A DNA stretch of 42,525 nt from contig JAGWVT010000018.1 of NCBI GenBank assembly GCA_018970765.1, positions 1 to 42,525 of the forward strand, in the 5' to 3' direction. The stretch is from Actinomycetales bacterium (lineage in GTDB: Bacteria > Actinomycetota > Actinomycetes > S36-B12). The notes below the pieces were generated by a model. It searched no databases and was not told where the DNA came from. It was given only the letters and a program-made list of their open reading frames with translations. Of the stretch, positions 1 to 7,280 are shown piece by piece; position 1 is the first letter of the stretch; each line of letters opens with the position of its first letter. A program made the position numbers and the translations under genes.

Positions 1-39
1 GGCGCCCCCCGAGGATGCGGGTGTAGCTGGAGTGCTCAT
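1..39 (-). CDS. N-terminal 13 codons of an unidentified leftward gene (partial)
   Basis: An ATG on the minus strand at 39 opens a reading frame that runs off the left edge, reading MSTPATPASSGGA. An AGGA ribosome-binding motif lies six bases upstream of this ATG, which is what makes the call more than a chance ORF. The Ser/Thr/Ala/Pro-rich start says nothing about function. The gene is divergent from the DUF805 gene at 334. Confidence 0.5.
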   Translation of the reverse strand, partial: MSTPATPASSGGA

Positions 40-147
40 GTCACGTCCTATCTCGATATGTCCACGCCCTACTGCGCGAACGTTCCTCCAGCGCCGATGC
101 TACTGAGTGCGGTCGCGCAACAACCTGCTATCAGGGGATTTGGCGTG

Positions 148-161
148 AATCTCGTGAGATT
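148..161. promoter_or_regulatory. 14-base palindrome in the 40-333 intergenic region, possible operator
   Basis: Positions 148-153 (AATCTC) and 156-161 (GAGATT) form a perfect inverted repeat around a GT centre, between the divergent genes starting at 39 (minus) and 334 (plus). The rest of this 294-base gap holds no convincing ORF. A small hairpin, CGGGG-TGTCAG-CCCCG at 294-309, sits in the presumed 5' leader of the downstream gene. An operator role is inference from position and symmetry only. Confidence 0.3.
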
Positions 162-333
162 TGCCCGGTGAGGACCTGCCCCTACCCCAAGGCGATAGAG
201 AAGACAGCCATCGGCGTGTCCCTGGCACATTGCCGACATAGGCAAAATTCCCGATTCCCACTCGCGTGCTGCACGTGAGGGTAGAGAATTTGCCGGGGTG
301 TCAGCCCCGTAGGTACTAGACAAGGAAGGCAAC

Positions 334-693
334 ATGTCATTCGGTGGATCCATCTCGTATTGCTTTCGCAACTATGCCACTTTCTCTGGTCGGGCCGGGC
401 GGGCGGAGTTCTGGTGGTTCACGCTGTTCGTTGTCATTGTGGCGGCCGGCCTGAATGTCGTTGAGCGGCTTGTCTGGCAGCATCAACAGGTCGGCTGGCT
501 CGTCCTTATCTGGACATTGGTGACATTGCTACCGCACCTGGCCGTGGGTTCCCGCCGCCTGCACGACTGTGGGCGGACCGGGTGGTTGCAACTCCTCCTC
601 ATCATCCTGTGCATCGGCACGGTGATCCTCATCGTGTTTTGGGTTCAGCGGGGAAGTGACGTCGAAAACGCCTACGGACCACCGGTTACCTAG
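334..693 (+). CDS. DUF805 family membrane protein
   Basis: This 119-residue protein is a small integral membrane protein of the DUF805 type (function unknown, common in bacteria). Family hallmarks are visible. The N-terminal block carries the YATFSGRAGRAEFWWF pattern (residues about 14-29). Next come two hydrophobic helices (about 30-46 and 54-68), then the RRLHDCGRTGW signature (about 74-84), and a last helix (about 86-106) before a short polar tail. The ATG at 334 is preceded by AAGGAAGG at 322-329, a strong ribosome-binding site. The length matches the family. It converges on the channel gene that ends 11 bases downstream, with no obvious terminator between them. Confidence 0.85.
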   Translation: MSFGGSISYCFRNYATFSGRAGRAEFWWFTLFVVIVAAGLNVVERLVWQHQQVGWLVLIWTLVTLLPHLAVGSRRLHDCGRTGWLQLLLIILCIGTVILIVFWVQRGSDVENAYGPPVT

Positions 694-704
694 AGCACCC
701 TTCG

Positions 705-1604
705 TCATTCAACGGACGTTGAAGACTTCCGTGATCGTTTGGTAGCGCGCCCGCGATCCCCAAGCGCCTGCAGGCCTGACTCGATAGCTTCCAGTTGTTC
801 ACGTACAGCGGCGAGTTGGCCAAGGAGTACAAGGCGTTCTGCTTGCTCGCCACTCCCAGCGAGGTTCCGATTAGCGACAGCCTCTTCCTCGCGGGCCTTT
901 TCCATGGATCCGATGACAATGCCGATGACCAGATTGATCACGACGAAGACGGCGATTATGACGAAGGACAGGAAGAACAGTGGCGTCAGGCTGTTGTACG
1001 GCTGGGCCTGTTCCAGGTAGGTAGGAAAGTTCTCAAGCGTGAGTAGCACGAAGAGCGTGAGCATGGCTTGGCCGATGTTGCCCCACTGTTCAGGGAGCGC
1101 CGTACCGTACATCGACCAACCGACGATGCCGTAGACGAAGAGAATCAAGACGGTGAACACGAGCATGGAGAAGACCGAGGGAATGGCCTTGCCCATCGTG
1201 CTGACGAGGACTCGAGCATCCGGCAGGAAGCGCATAAGCCGGATAACACGGGCGAGTCGCAGCAGTCTGAGGATCTGGGCCTCAGCTCGTAGGTAGGGAA
1301 TTAATGCGCCCCCGATGACGATCAGGTCAAAGACGTTCCAGCCAGAGCGCAGGAAGTTCCAGGGCCGGCGTCCGTAGGAGAGGATTCGTAGGATTAGTTC
1401 GATCAGAAAAACGATGTAGAAGATGTCATTCAGCAAGACCAGGGTCGAGCCCATAGATTCCAGGAGTGCAGGGTACGTCTCCATCCCCAACACGATTGCG
1501 TTGAGGACGATGACACCACTGATGACCAACTGGAAGGCATCGGCGTCAACAAGACGTGCCAAAGGTGCCCAGCGAGGGATGTCTGTCGTATTCGCCGTTG
1601 CCAT
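705..1604 (-). CDS. Voltage-gated ion channel protein (Ion_trans family, bacterial Nav-like)
   Basis: The 299-residue protein has the one-domain six-helix layout of bacterial voltage-gated cation channels. S1-S3 span about residues 25-105. S4 carries arginines at 113, 116, 119, 122 and 125, one every third position as in a voltage sensor. S5 (about 142-165) is followed by a pore loop with TLENFP at 189-194, then S6 (about 208-234). The C-terminal tail (about 235-299) is rich in Glu, Leu and Arg and looks like the coiled coil that helps these channels tetramerise. The pore glutamate E191 aligns with the selectivity Glu of NaChBac-type channels, whose filter is usually TLESW. Ion preference cannot be read from the sequence. 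The ATG at 1604 sits 6 bases after a near-consensus -10 (TATAAG), suggesting a leaderless mRNA. Confidence 0.85.
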   Translation of the reverse strand: MATANTTDIPRWAPLARLVDADAFQLVISGVIVLNAIVLGMETYPALLESMGSTLVLLNDIFYIVFLIELILRILSYGRRPWNFLRSGWNVFDLIVIGGALIPYLRAEAQILRLLRLARVIRLMRFLPDARVLVSTMGKAIPSVFSMLVFTVLILFVYGIVGWSMYGTALPEQWGNIGQAMLTLFVLLTLENFPTYLEQAQPYNSLTPLFFLSFVIIAVFVVINLVIGIVIGSMEKAREEEAVANRNLAGSGEQAERLVLLGQLAAVREQLEAIESGLQALGDRGRATKRSRKSSTSVE

Positions 1605-1610
1605 GCCTCA

Positions 1611-1616
1611 CTTATA
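1611..1616 (-). promoter_or_regulatory. -10 element TATAAG, predicted leaderless start of the channel gene
   Basis: Reading the minus strand, TATAAG (5 of 6 matches to TATAAT) is followed by TGAGGC and then the ATG at 1604. That spacing puts the likely transcription start on the start codon itself. No clear -35 was identified. Confidence 0.5.
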
Positions 1617-1650
1617 GCAGCCGTATCAACGGCATGGATGTGTTCTGCAA

Positions 1651-2199
1651 CTACAGGGCAAGATCCTGCCGAACAAAATCGACAACGCCGTCAGCAGCGC
1701 GTTCCACGAGTGCCAGGACCAACTCGAAATCCTCGGGTGTCCCGTAGTAGGGATCAGGGAGGTCCAATTCGGGATGAGGCGCTGGCAGTGCGCTGAGTAC
1801 GGGATCAAAAGACCGGAGCATCCGCAGGTGGGATCGCGACATGTGCACGGATTTCACGGAACTGGATGGAGCCATCCGCTGGAGGTCCCGGAAGTTGGTG
1901 GAATCCATGGCGAGAAGCAGGTTGATGCCAGCGAACCAGTCGGCTGTGATTTGACGTGGGCTGTGGTCAATGTCGTAGCCGTGGCGTCTCAGAACGGCGA
2001 TCGTGCGCCGGTCTGCTCGACCGCCGACGTGCCAGTCGCCGGTTCCTGCGGAATCCACCTGAACCAGCTGCGCGAGACCGGCACGCTCGAAGCGATCCAC
2101 CAGGATGATCTCGGCTATCGGGGATCGGCAGATATTCCCAAGACACACCGCAGTGATCCGATACGACTGGGCAGTGCTCAATGCAGATGGTTCGGGCAC
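1651..2199 (-). CDS. Low-molecular-weight protein tyrosine phosphatase
   Basis: This cytoplasmic enzyme hydrolyses phosphotyrosine in proteins. The P-loop C-X5-R is visible as CLGNICRS, with nucleophile Cys19 and Arg25 counted from the chosen start. The general-acid loop DPYYG lies near residue 149. The C-terminal LRSFDP and ELDLPDPYYG blocks are typical of the LMW-PTP family, and 182 residues is a normal length. The reading frame stays open much further upstream, but the GTG at 2199 is preferred. It gives the usual short lead-in to the P-loop and lies exactly 6 bases after a TACTGT hexamer. A GTG at 2220 is the alternative. The gene is divergent from dnaB. Confidence 0.85.
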   Translation of the reverse strand: MPEPSALSTAQSYRITAVCLGNICRSPIAEIILVDRFERAGLAQLVQVDSAGTGDWHVGGRADRRTIAVLRRHGYDIDHSPRQITADWFAGINLLLAMDSTNFRDLQRMAPSSSVKSVHMSRSHLRMLRSFDPVLSALPAPHPELDLPDPYYGTPEDFELVLALVERAADGVVDFVRQDLAL

Positions 2200-2205
2200 G
2201 TCTAG

Positions 2206-2211
2206 ACAGTA
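2206..2211 (-). promoter_or_regulatory. -10 element TACTGT, predicted leaderless start of the phosphatase gene
   Basis: On the minus strand TACTGT fits TANNNT and is followed by six bases (CTAGAC) and the GTG at 2199. No Shine-Dalgarno sequence is present, which agrees with leaderless translation. Confidence 0.45.
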
Positions 2212-2251
2212 TCCGTGCACAAATGGCTGAGAGGATTTGTAGGAGAACTTC

Positions 2252-2416
2252 TTGTCCACAGCCTGTGAGCCCAGTAGCCCGCTGATCGTTGCGGAAAACC
2301 CGCTAGGGCTGAGTCTGCCGTCCCCAATATTGCTCACGCAGTCCACAACCGCTCCACAGCGGTGCACGGGTTACCCACAACGTTTCCCACGACTCGTACC
2401 CATCGGTCGTGGACAG
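2252..2416. promoter_or_regulatory. Cluster of DnaA-box-like 9-mers upstream of dnaB
   Basis: The 321-base gap between the phosphatase gene and dnaB has no gene. It contains one perfect match to the actinobacterial DnaA box TTGTCCACA at 2252-2260. Weaker relatives follow: CAGTCCACA at 2339-2347, CGCTCCACA at 2350-2358, TTACCCACA at 2371-2379, and CTGTCCACG on the minus strand at 2408-2416. They could mark DnaA control of dnaB or part of an origin. Neither dnaA nor dnaN is in the window, so which applies is open. Confidence 0.4.
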
Positions 2417-2520
2417 GTGAAGGGGGAACCCTCTACGTTTTCGATCATCGCATTGAATGTCAGGGGTAGCGGGTAGACCTGTGTTCACGAGTTTCACCAG
2501 GCCTGAAAGGAAGGGACTTC

Positions 2521-3879
2521 GTGAGCGTCGCGGAACTCCCCTTACCTTCAGGTGAGCCGGGCCTGGACCGCATTCCACCGAACGATCTGGCTGCCGAGCA
2601 GTCAGTCCTCGGCGCCATGCTGCTCAGCAAAGACGCAATCGCCGACGTTGTGGAGACGTTGCGTGGGCAAGATTTCTATCGACCGGCGCACGAAACGATC
2701 TTTGATGCGGTTCTTGACCTGTATTCGAGAGGTGAACCGGCCGACGCGGTAACGGTTGCCGCCGAGCTCACCAAGGCAGGGGAAATCGGCCGTATCGGCG
2801 GGACCACGTACCTGCACACCTTGGTTTCGATGGTGCCCACTGCGGCCAACGCGAATTACTACGGACGCATCGTGCGTGAACAGGCGATCCTGCGGCGTCT
2901 GGTTGATGCCGGGACTCGCATCGTGCAGATGGGTTACGCCGGCACGGGTGACATCGACGACACCGTGGATCGAGCCCAGGCGGAGGTGTACGAGGTCACC
3001 GATCGGCGTCTGAGTGAGGACTATCAGCCCCTGCGCGAGATCATGGGCGGCGCCCTGAATGAAATTGAAGCGATCGCCAATCGGGGCGGTGAGATGGTCG
3101 GCGTACCCACCGGTTTCGTTGACCTGGACACCCTGACCAATGGACTGCATCCCGGCCAACTGATCATCGTGGCTGCCCGACCGTCGCTCGGAAAGTCGAC
3201 CCTCGGGGTCGACTTCTGCCGGTCTGCGGCCATTCGCCATGGGCTCAGCAGCGTGATCTTCTCCCTCGAAATGAGTCGCAACGAGATCGTGATGCGCCTG
3301 CTCTCGGCAGAGGCTCAGGTTCCGCTACACAACATGCGCTCGGGCACCATGAGCGATGCGGACTGGACACGGTTGGCAACCAAGATGGGCGTAGTGAGCG
3401 AAGCTCCATTGTTCATCGATGATTCTCCGAATATGACCCTCATGGAGATTCGAGCGAAGTGTCGCAGATTGAAGCAGCGCCACGATCTCCGGTTAGTGGT
3501 CGTGGACTACTTGCAGCTCATGACCAGTGGTAAGCGTGTGGAAAGCCGCCAGCAGGAAGTCTCTGAATTTTCACGTTCCTTGAAGCTCCTTGCCAAGGAA
3601 CTCGAAGTTCCAGTTGTTGCGATCAGTCAGTTGAATCGCGGGCCCGAGCAGCGGCAGGACAAACGACCGATGCTGGCTGACCTGCGCGAGTCGGGTTCAC
3701 TGGAGCAGGATGCCGACATGGTCATCCTCCTGCATCGCGAGGATGCCTACGACCGTGATTCACCGCGACTTGGCGAAGCCGATTTCATTGTGGCCAAGCA
3801 CCGTAATGGGCCTACGAGTGTGGTGAAGGTGGCCTTCCAGGGTCACTACAGCCGTTTTGTCGATATGGCCCAAACCTGA
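2521..3879 (+). CDS. dnaB: Replicative DNA helicase DnaB
   Basis: DnaB is the hexameric 5'-3' helicase that unwinds DNA at the replication fork. The 452-residue protein has the N-terminal primase-interaction domain (about 20-125) opening with the family signature PPNDLAAEQSVLGAML. A linker follows, then the RecA-like domain. Walker A is ARPSLGKST (219-227), Walker B is VVVDYLQLM (326-334), and the SLEMS and SQLNRGPEQR motifs are present. The first Walker A residue is Ala, where GRPSMGK is more common. No intein interrupts the gene, although actinobacterial dnaB often carries one. The start is GTG at 2521, with AAGGAAGGG just upstream. It ends six bases before the stop of the convergent membrane-protein gene. 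Confidence 0.97.
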   Translation: MSVAELPLPSGEPGLDRIPPNDLAAEQSVLGAMLLSKDAIADVVETLRGQDFYRPAHETIFDAVLDLYSRGEPADAVTVAAELTKAGEIGRIGGTTYLHTLVSMVPTAANANYYGRIVREQAILRRLVDAGTRIVQMGYAGTGDIDDTVDRAQAEVYEVTDRRLSEDYQPLREIMGGALNEIEAIANRGGEMVGVPTGFVDLDTLTNGLHPGQLIIVAARPSLGKSTLGVDFCRSAAIRHGLSSVIFSLEMSRNEIVMRLLSAEAQVPLHNMRSGTMSDADWTRLATKMGVVSEAPLFIDDSPNMTLMEIRAKCRRLKQRHDLRLVVVDYLQLMTSGKRVESRQQEVSEFSRSLKLLAKELEVPVVAISQLNRGPEQRQDKRPMLADLRESGSLEQDADMVILLHREDAYDRDSPRLGEADFIVAKHRNGPTSVVKVAFQGHYSRFVDMAQT

Positions 3880-3885
3880 GCGTGC

Positions 3886-4455
3886 CTAGTGCATCGCGAA
3901 GATCTCCAGGGCAACTAGGCCAAGTCCCAAGACTAGGTACGACAGTCCGTACCAGAGTTGGCGAAGGATCTTCTGTCCGGCCATTCGGGCAACCAGGATG
4001 CCCCAACCGAACAGTGACAACACCCCACAGGCCAGGAGAAGATCCAAGGCGTCGGTGACTGACCATCTTTGGGCGAGTGCTGGGAGCAGCAACACGCTTG
4101 GAATCAACGCGACGTAGAGAAACTGCACATTTGCCAATGCAATGTCCCCACGGTCATGCCAGGTCAGTTGCCGGTGTTCACGCACCTGAAGGTCAAGCGC
4201 CTCTGAGAAGGCGTGGGCCAATGCCACGGCGACGAGGGGAAAGACAGCGACCATGGTGAAGTCCCACCAGGTGGCAAGGTCCATTCGTTGGTTGTCAGCC
4301 AGCTTGGTAGTCACCGAGTCACCTGCGATGACCAGTGCGACCAACTGGATCAAGGTGCCATAGACGAGGATCCGTGGATTTGGCCGCAGTGCTGCGGCGC
4401 CGAGACTCAGGCGATCCAGATCGCGGCCACTGTCGTGCATGGAATGGGAATTCAT
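3886..4455 (-). CDS. Conserved hypothetical membrane protein with five helices
   Basis: I do not recognise the family. From the ATG at 4455 the product is 189 residues with five strong hydrophobic segments: about 30-50, 60-84, 105-125, 130-152 and 160-186. A polar N-terminus (MNSHSMHDSGRDLDR) precedes them. Charged residues between the helices suggest a folded transporter-like or sensor-like membrane protein, but no motif identifies it. The frame is open upstream, but the extension would run into the oppositely oriented aminotransferase gene and is low-complexity, so I reject it. The gene is divergent from the aminotransferase gene, with 35 bases between the starts. Confidence 0.7.
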   Translation of the reverse strand: MNSHSMHDSGRDLDRLSLGAAALRPNPRILVYGTLIQLVALVIAGDSVTTKLADNQRMDLATWWDFTMVAVFPLVAVALAHAFSEALDLQVREHRQLTWHDRGDIALANVQFLYVALIPSVLLLPALAQRWSVTDALDLLLACGVLSLFGWGILVARMAGQKILRQLWYGLSYLVLGLGLVALEIFAMH

Positions 4456-4490
4456 CGCGCTAGCCTGCCATTTACCGGAAGGGAGTCGGC

Positions 4491-5855
4491 GTGACTGACG
4501 ATGTATTGGACCGTGGCGGGCTGCAGGCGGCACTGCAGGACGAGCGTGCCACGTACCGAGTGCGCAACGCACGTTCTGCGGCGGCCTACCAAGCAGCTGG
4601 AAACCTCTTTGGTCGGGTGCCGATGACCTGGATGAACAAGTGGTCCGGTGGCTTCCCGCTCTATCTTGACCAGGCACGTGGCAATCGGATCACGGATCTA
4701 GACGGCCATGAGTACGTGGACTTCGCGCTGGGCGATACCGGAGCGATGGCAGGACACTCCCCACCGGCGACAGTGCAGGCTGTCCAACGGCGCATAGCGG
4801 AGTTAGGCGGCATCACAACGATGATGCCGAGCGAAGATGCCGAGTGGGTTGCTGCGGACTTGACGAGGCGGTTCGGCCTTCCTCTTTGGTCGTTCAGCCT
4901 GACCGCAACTGATGCGAATCGTTGGGCGCTGCGAATAGCGCGCATGGTTACTGGCAAACCCAAGGTGATGGCATTCTCCTATTGCTACCACGGATCGGTT
5001 GATGAGACATTCGTGGTGACTGGTCCTGATGGACTGGCAGTGCCTCGCGGCGGCAACGTTGGTCCTCCTGTGCCAGTCGCACAGACCACGCGTGTCGCAG
5101 AGTTCAATGACTTGGATTCCGTTGAACGCGCACTTCAGCACGGAGATGTAGCCGCGGTTTTAACTGAGCCCGCGCTTACTAACATCGGAATTGTTCTGCC
5201 GGAACCAGGGTTTATGACAGGACTACGCGAACTGTGTGACCGGTATGGCGCTTTGCTCATCATCGACGAAACGCACACGATTTCGGCTGGACCAGGCGGC
5301 TGCACCAAGGCCTGGAATCTCAAACCCGATCTCTTCGTGATCGGCAAGAGCATTGGTGGCGGCATTCCTTCCGGGGCATACGGGCTCACGGCGGACCTCG
5401 CCGAACGTGTGGAGGCTCATCGCGAGGCAGACCTAGTGGATGTCGGCGGCGTCGGGGGCACATTGGCGGGCAATGTGCTCTCGACTGCTGCAATGCGCGC
5501 CACCCTTGAGCAGGTGCTCACGGAAGAAGCCTTCGGCCAGATGATTGACGTTGCAACACACTTCCACGAGGGCGTGGAAGGCGTCATCACAAAGTTTGGG
5601 GTGCCGTGGTCGGCAGCACAGCTGGGTGCACGCACGGAGTACCGATTCACTGCACCGGCACCGCGGACCGGAAGTGAATCTGCCGCAGCTGGAGACGATG
5701 ACCTTGATGAGTATCTGCATCTGTTCATGGCGAATCGCGGTGTACTGATGACGCCCTTCCACAACATGGCGCTGATGTGTCCGGTAACCACGAAGGCAGA
5801 TGCTGACCTGCACACCGAGCTGTTCACTGAAGCAGTTGCTCGGATCACATCCTGA
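4491..5855 (+). CDS. Class III pyridoxal-phosphate aminotransferase
   Basis: The 454-residue protein belongs to fold-type I, class III aminotransferases, related to glutamate-1-semialdehyde aminomutase and omega-amino acid transaminases. The cofactor-binding Asp is in LLIIDETHT (D259) and the Schiff-base lysine is K286 in VIGKSIGGGIPSGAYG. The N-terminal block VPMTWMNKWSGGFPLYLD and the GHSPPA motif also fit. The usual glycine- and serine-rich cofactor phosphate loop is replaced by LTATDANRWALR, which marks a distinct subfamily. The amine substrate cannot be deduced. The start is GTG at 4491, preceded by GGAAGGGAG. No porphyrin genes lie nearby, so a role in haem synthesis is not supported. 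Confidence 0.85.
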   Translation: MTDDVLDRGGLQAALQDERATYRVRNARSAAAYQAAGNLFGRVPMTWMNKWSGGFPLYLDQARGNRITDLDGHEYVDFALGDTGAMAGHSPPATVQAVQRRIAELGGITTMMPSEDAEWVAADLTRRFGLPLWSFSLTATDANRWALRIARMVTGKPKVMAFSYCYHGSVDETFVVTGPDGLAVPRGGNVGPPVPVAQTTRVAEFNDLDSVERALQHGDVAAVLTEPALTNIGIVLPEPGFMTGLRELCDRYGALLIIDETHTISAGPGGCTKAWNLKPDLFVIGKSIGGGIPSGAYGLTADLAERVEAHREADLVDVGGVGGTLAGNVLSTAAMRATLEQVLTEEAFGQMIDVATHFHEGVEGVITKFGVPWSAAQLGARTEYRFTAPAPRTGSESAAAGDDDLDEYLHLFMANRGVLMTPFHNMALMCPVTTKADADLHTELFTEAVARITS

Positions 5856-5881
5856 CGGCAATGTCGTTTGGCGGATAAAAG

Positions 5882-5918
5882 ACTGACGGGCTGCGAGAAA
5901 GTCCCGCAGCCCGTCAGT
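5882..5918. terminator. Bidirectional hairpin terminator between convergent genes
   Basis: A perfect 14-base stem pairs 5882-5895 (ACTGACGGGCTGCG) with 5905-5918 (CGCAGCCCGTCAGT) around a nine-base loop. It lies between the stops of the aminotransferase (plus) and the glycoside hydrolase (minus). T-rich bases follow the stem on both strands (GGTTTT on plus; CTTTTATCC on minus), consistent with intrinsic termination in both directions. Confidence 0.85.
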
Positions 5919-5928
5919 ATCGAAGGTT

Positions 5929-7203
5929 TTAGCCCAGTTTGACTGGACCGCTTGTGGAGATGGTGCCGCCTGATGGGGCCGAGCAGGTGCCATCGAGCTT
6001 GCAAGCCTGCGCGGCTCCACTGACCGCGAAGGACTTCGGGCTGTTGGTGTCCGAGTACACGACGCGGAATGCCGAGCCGTTCTTGGTGAAGTTACAGGTC
6101 ACTGCACCCTTCTTGTTGGTGCAGCCCTTGAATGTGGCGCCGACGATCCAGTCCTCAAGCGTCTTGAACGCAATCGCACCGGGGGTTCCGTTGTACATCT
6201 GAATACCCCACATATCGTCTTCACCGGTTGTCCAGCGGTACCAGTAGACGCGACTGAAACCCAAACGCAGAGCATCTAGGTATGTCTCACCGACCCAGTC
6301 AGCAGCAGTCTGACCAACGATGTCCTGCTCCGGATTTGCTGAACCGGGGCCGGCCAGGCCGAAGTTGTTCTCGGTGTCCCAGATCGGCTTGTCCGGTGCG
6401 CCGTACTTCTTCAACATCGTGGTGTAGTCCTTGGCCAACTTGGCGCGATCCTTGGTCTGGCCCAGGGCACTCGGGTAGGTGTGTGCTGCGAACACGTCGA
6501 TCGGCCAACCCTTGGCCTTGAGGGCTTGCAGATACGGCTCGTAGAACTTCTTGAACGGGCCACCGAGGCGCGTGCCGGTACTCGGAGCAACCACGGTCGC
6601 ACCCGGGTCGACCTGCTTGATGATGTCGTAGGCGCGCTTGGTCAGGTCAGCCATCTCTTCTGGGCTACCGGTGGAGAAGGTGCTGAGATTCGCCTCATTC
6701 CACACCTGGTAGTTGTTGATCTTGCCCTTGTAACGCGTGGCAACCTGGCGTACCCAGTTGTCCCACCAACTGAAATCACGGGGCATGCCAGCGCCACCAG
6801 GTAGCACGCCTGCGACGCCACCGGCGGACATGTCGTCTGATGCCCAGGCCGGTGTGCCGGCGAGCACCATGAGGAAGTCGTTGACACCATTCTTTTGCGC
6901 AGTGGCAACGGCAGTATCCAGGTTCGTCCAGTCGAAATTGCCCTGGGCCTTCTCGATACTGCTCCAGCTCGTCTGGTTATCCCAAAGACGAACCGAACCG
7001 ATCGGAATGGTCGGCCAATTGCCGTATTCCAGGTTCATGACGTGTTGGCCGAACATGGCGGCCGGGATGACCGTGCCGCTGGGCACGGGATCGCCGGGCT
7101 TCATTGGACGGGCCGATGCCGGCGACGCAGTCACCAGTGATGCGACGAGGGCACCGGATAGGGACAGGGCAGCAAGTGCCGCAAGAAAGGGGCGTTTGAT
7201 CAT
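5929..7203 (-). CDS. Secreted glycoside hydrolase, clan GH-A type
   Basis: The 424-residue protein starts with a signal peptide: the positive start MIKR, a hydrophobic core at about 8-25, and a likely cleavage after ASA at residue 32. The mature part resembles (beta/alpha)8 glycosidases of clan A (GH5/GH39-like). VRLWDN (71-76) follows the first strand. The acid/base candidate is E170 in YQVWNEANL and the nucleophile candidate is E278 in IWDTENNFG. HTYP (241-244) and WYRW (321-324) also fit the fold. A small C-terminal segment (from about 355) has four cysteines, likely two disulfides. The polysaccharide substrate is unknown. The ATG at 7203 follows GGAGG by one base only, which is too close for a normal site. 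CATGAT six bases before the ATG may instead be a leaderless -10. Confidence 0.8.
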   Translation of the reverse strand: MIKRPFLAALAALSLSGALVASLVTASPASARPMKPGDPVPSGTVIPAAMFGQHVMNLEYGNWPTIPIGSVRLWDNQTSWSSIEKAQGNFDWTNLDTAVATAQKNGVNDFLMVLAGTPAWASDDMSAGGVAGVLPGGAGMPRDFSWWDNWVRQVATRYKGKINNYQVWNEANLSTFSTGSPEEMADLTKRAYDIIKQVDPGATVVAPSTGTRLGGPFKKFYEPYLQALKAKGWPIDVFAAHTYPSALGQTKDRAKLAKDYTTMLKKYGAPDKPIWDTENNFGLAGPGSANPEQDIVGQTAADWVGETYLDALRLGFSRVYWYRWTTGEDDMWGIQMYNGTPGAIAFKTLEDWIVGATFKGCTNKKGAVTCNFTKNGSAFRVVYSDTNSPKSFAVSGAAQACKLDGTCSAPSGGTISTSGPVKLG

Positions 7204-7280
7204 GCCTCCATCATGGCATCTCCGGCGCGATGGTCCAGCCAATGCACATGTGGGTCTGTGAATTCTGCGTATTAGATGAA

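Noticed and set aside
2200-2367. Longer N-terminus of the tyrosine phosphatase
   Set aside because: The upstream extension has no family similarity, and the GTG at 2199 has a well-placed -10.
2521-3879. Possible intein in dnaB
   Set aside because: The helicase reads without interruption and at normal length; no splicing-domain sequence is present.
5417-6020. Long minus-strand frames opposite the aminotransferase gene
   Set aside because: They run antisense through a well-supported gene and terminator and show no family motif.
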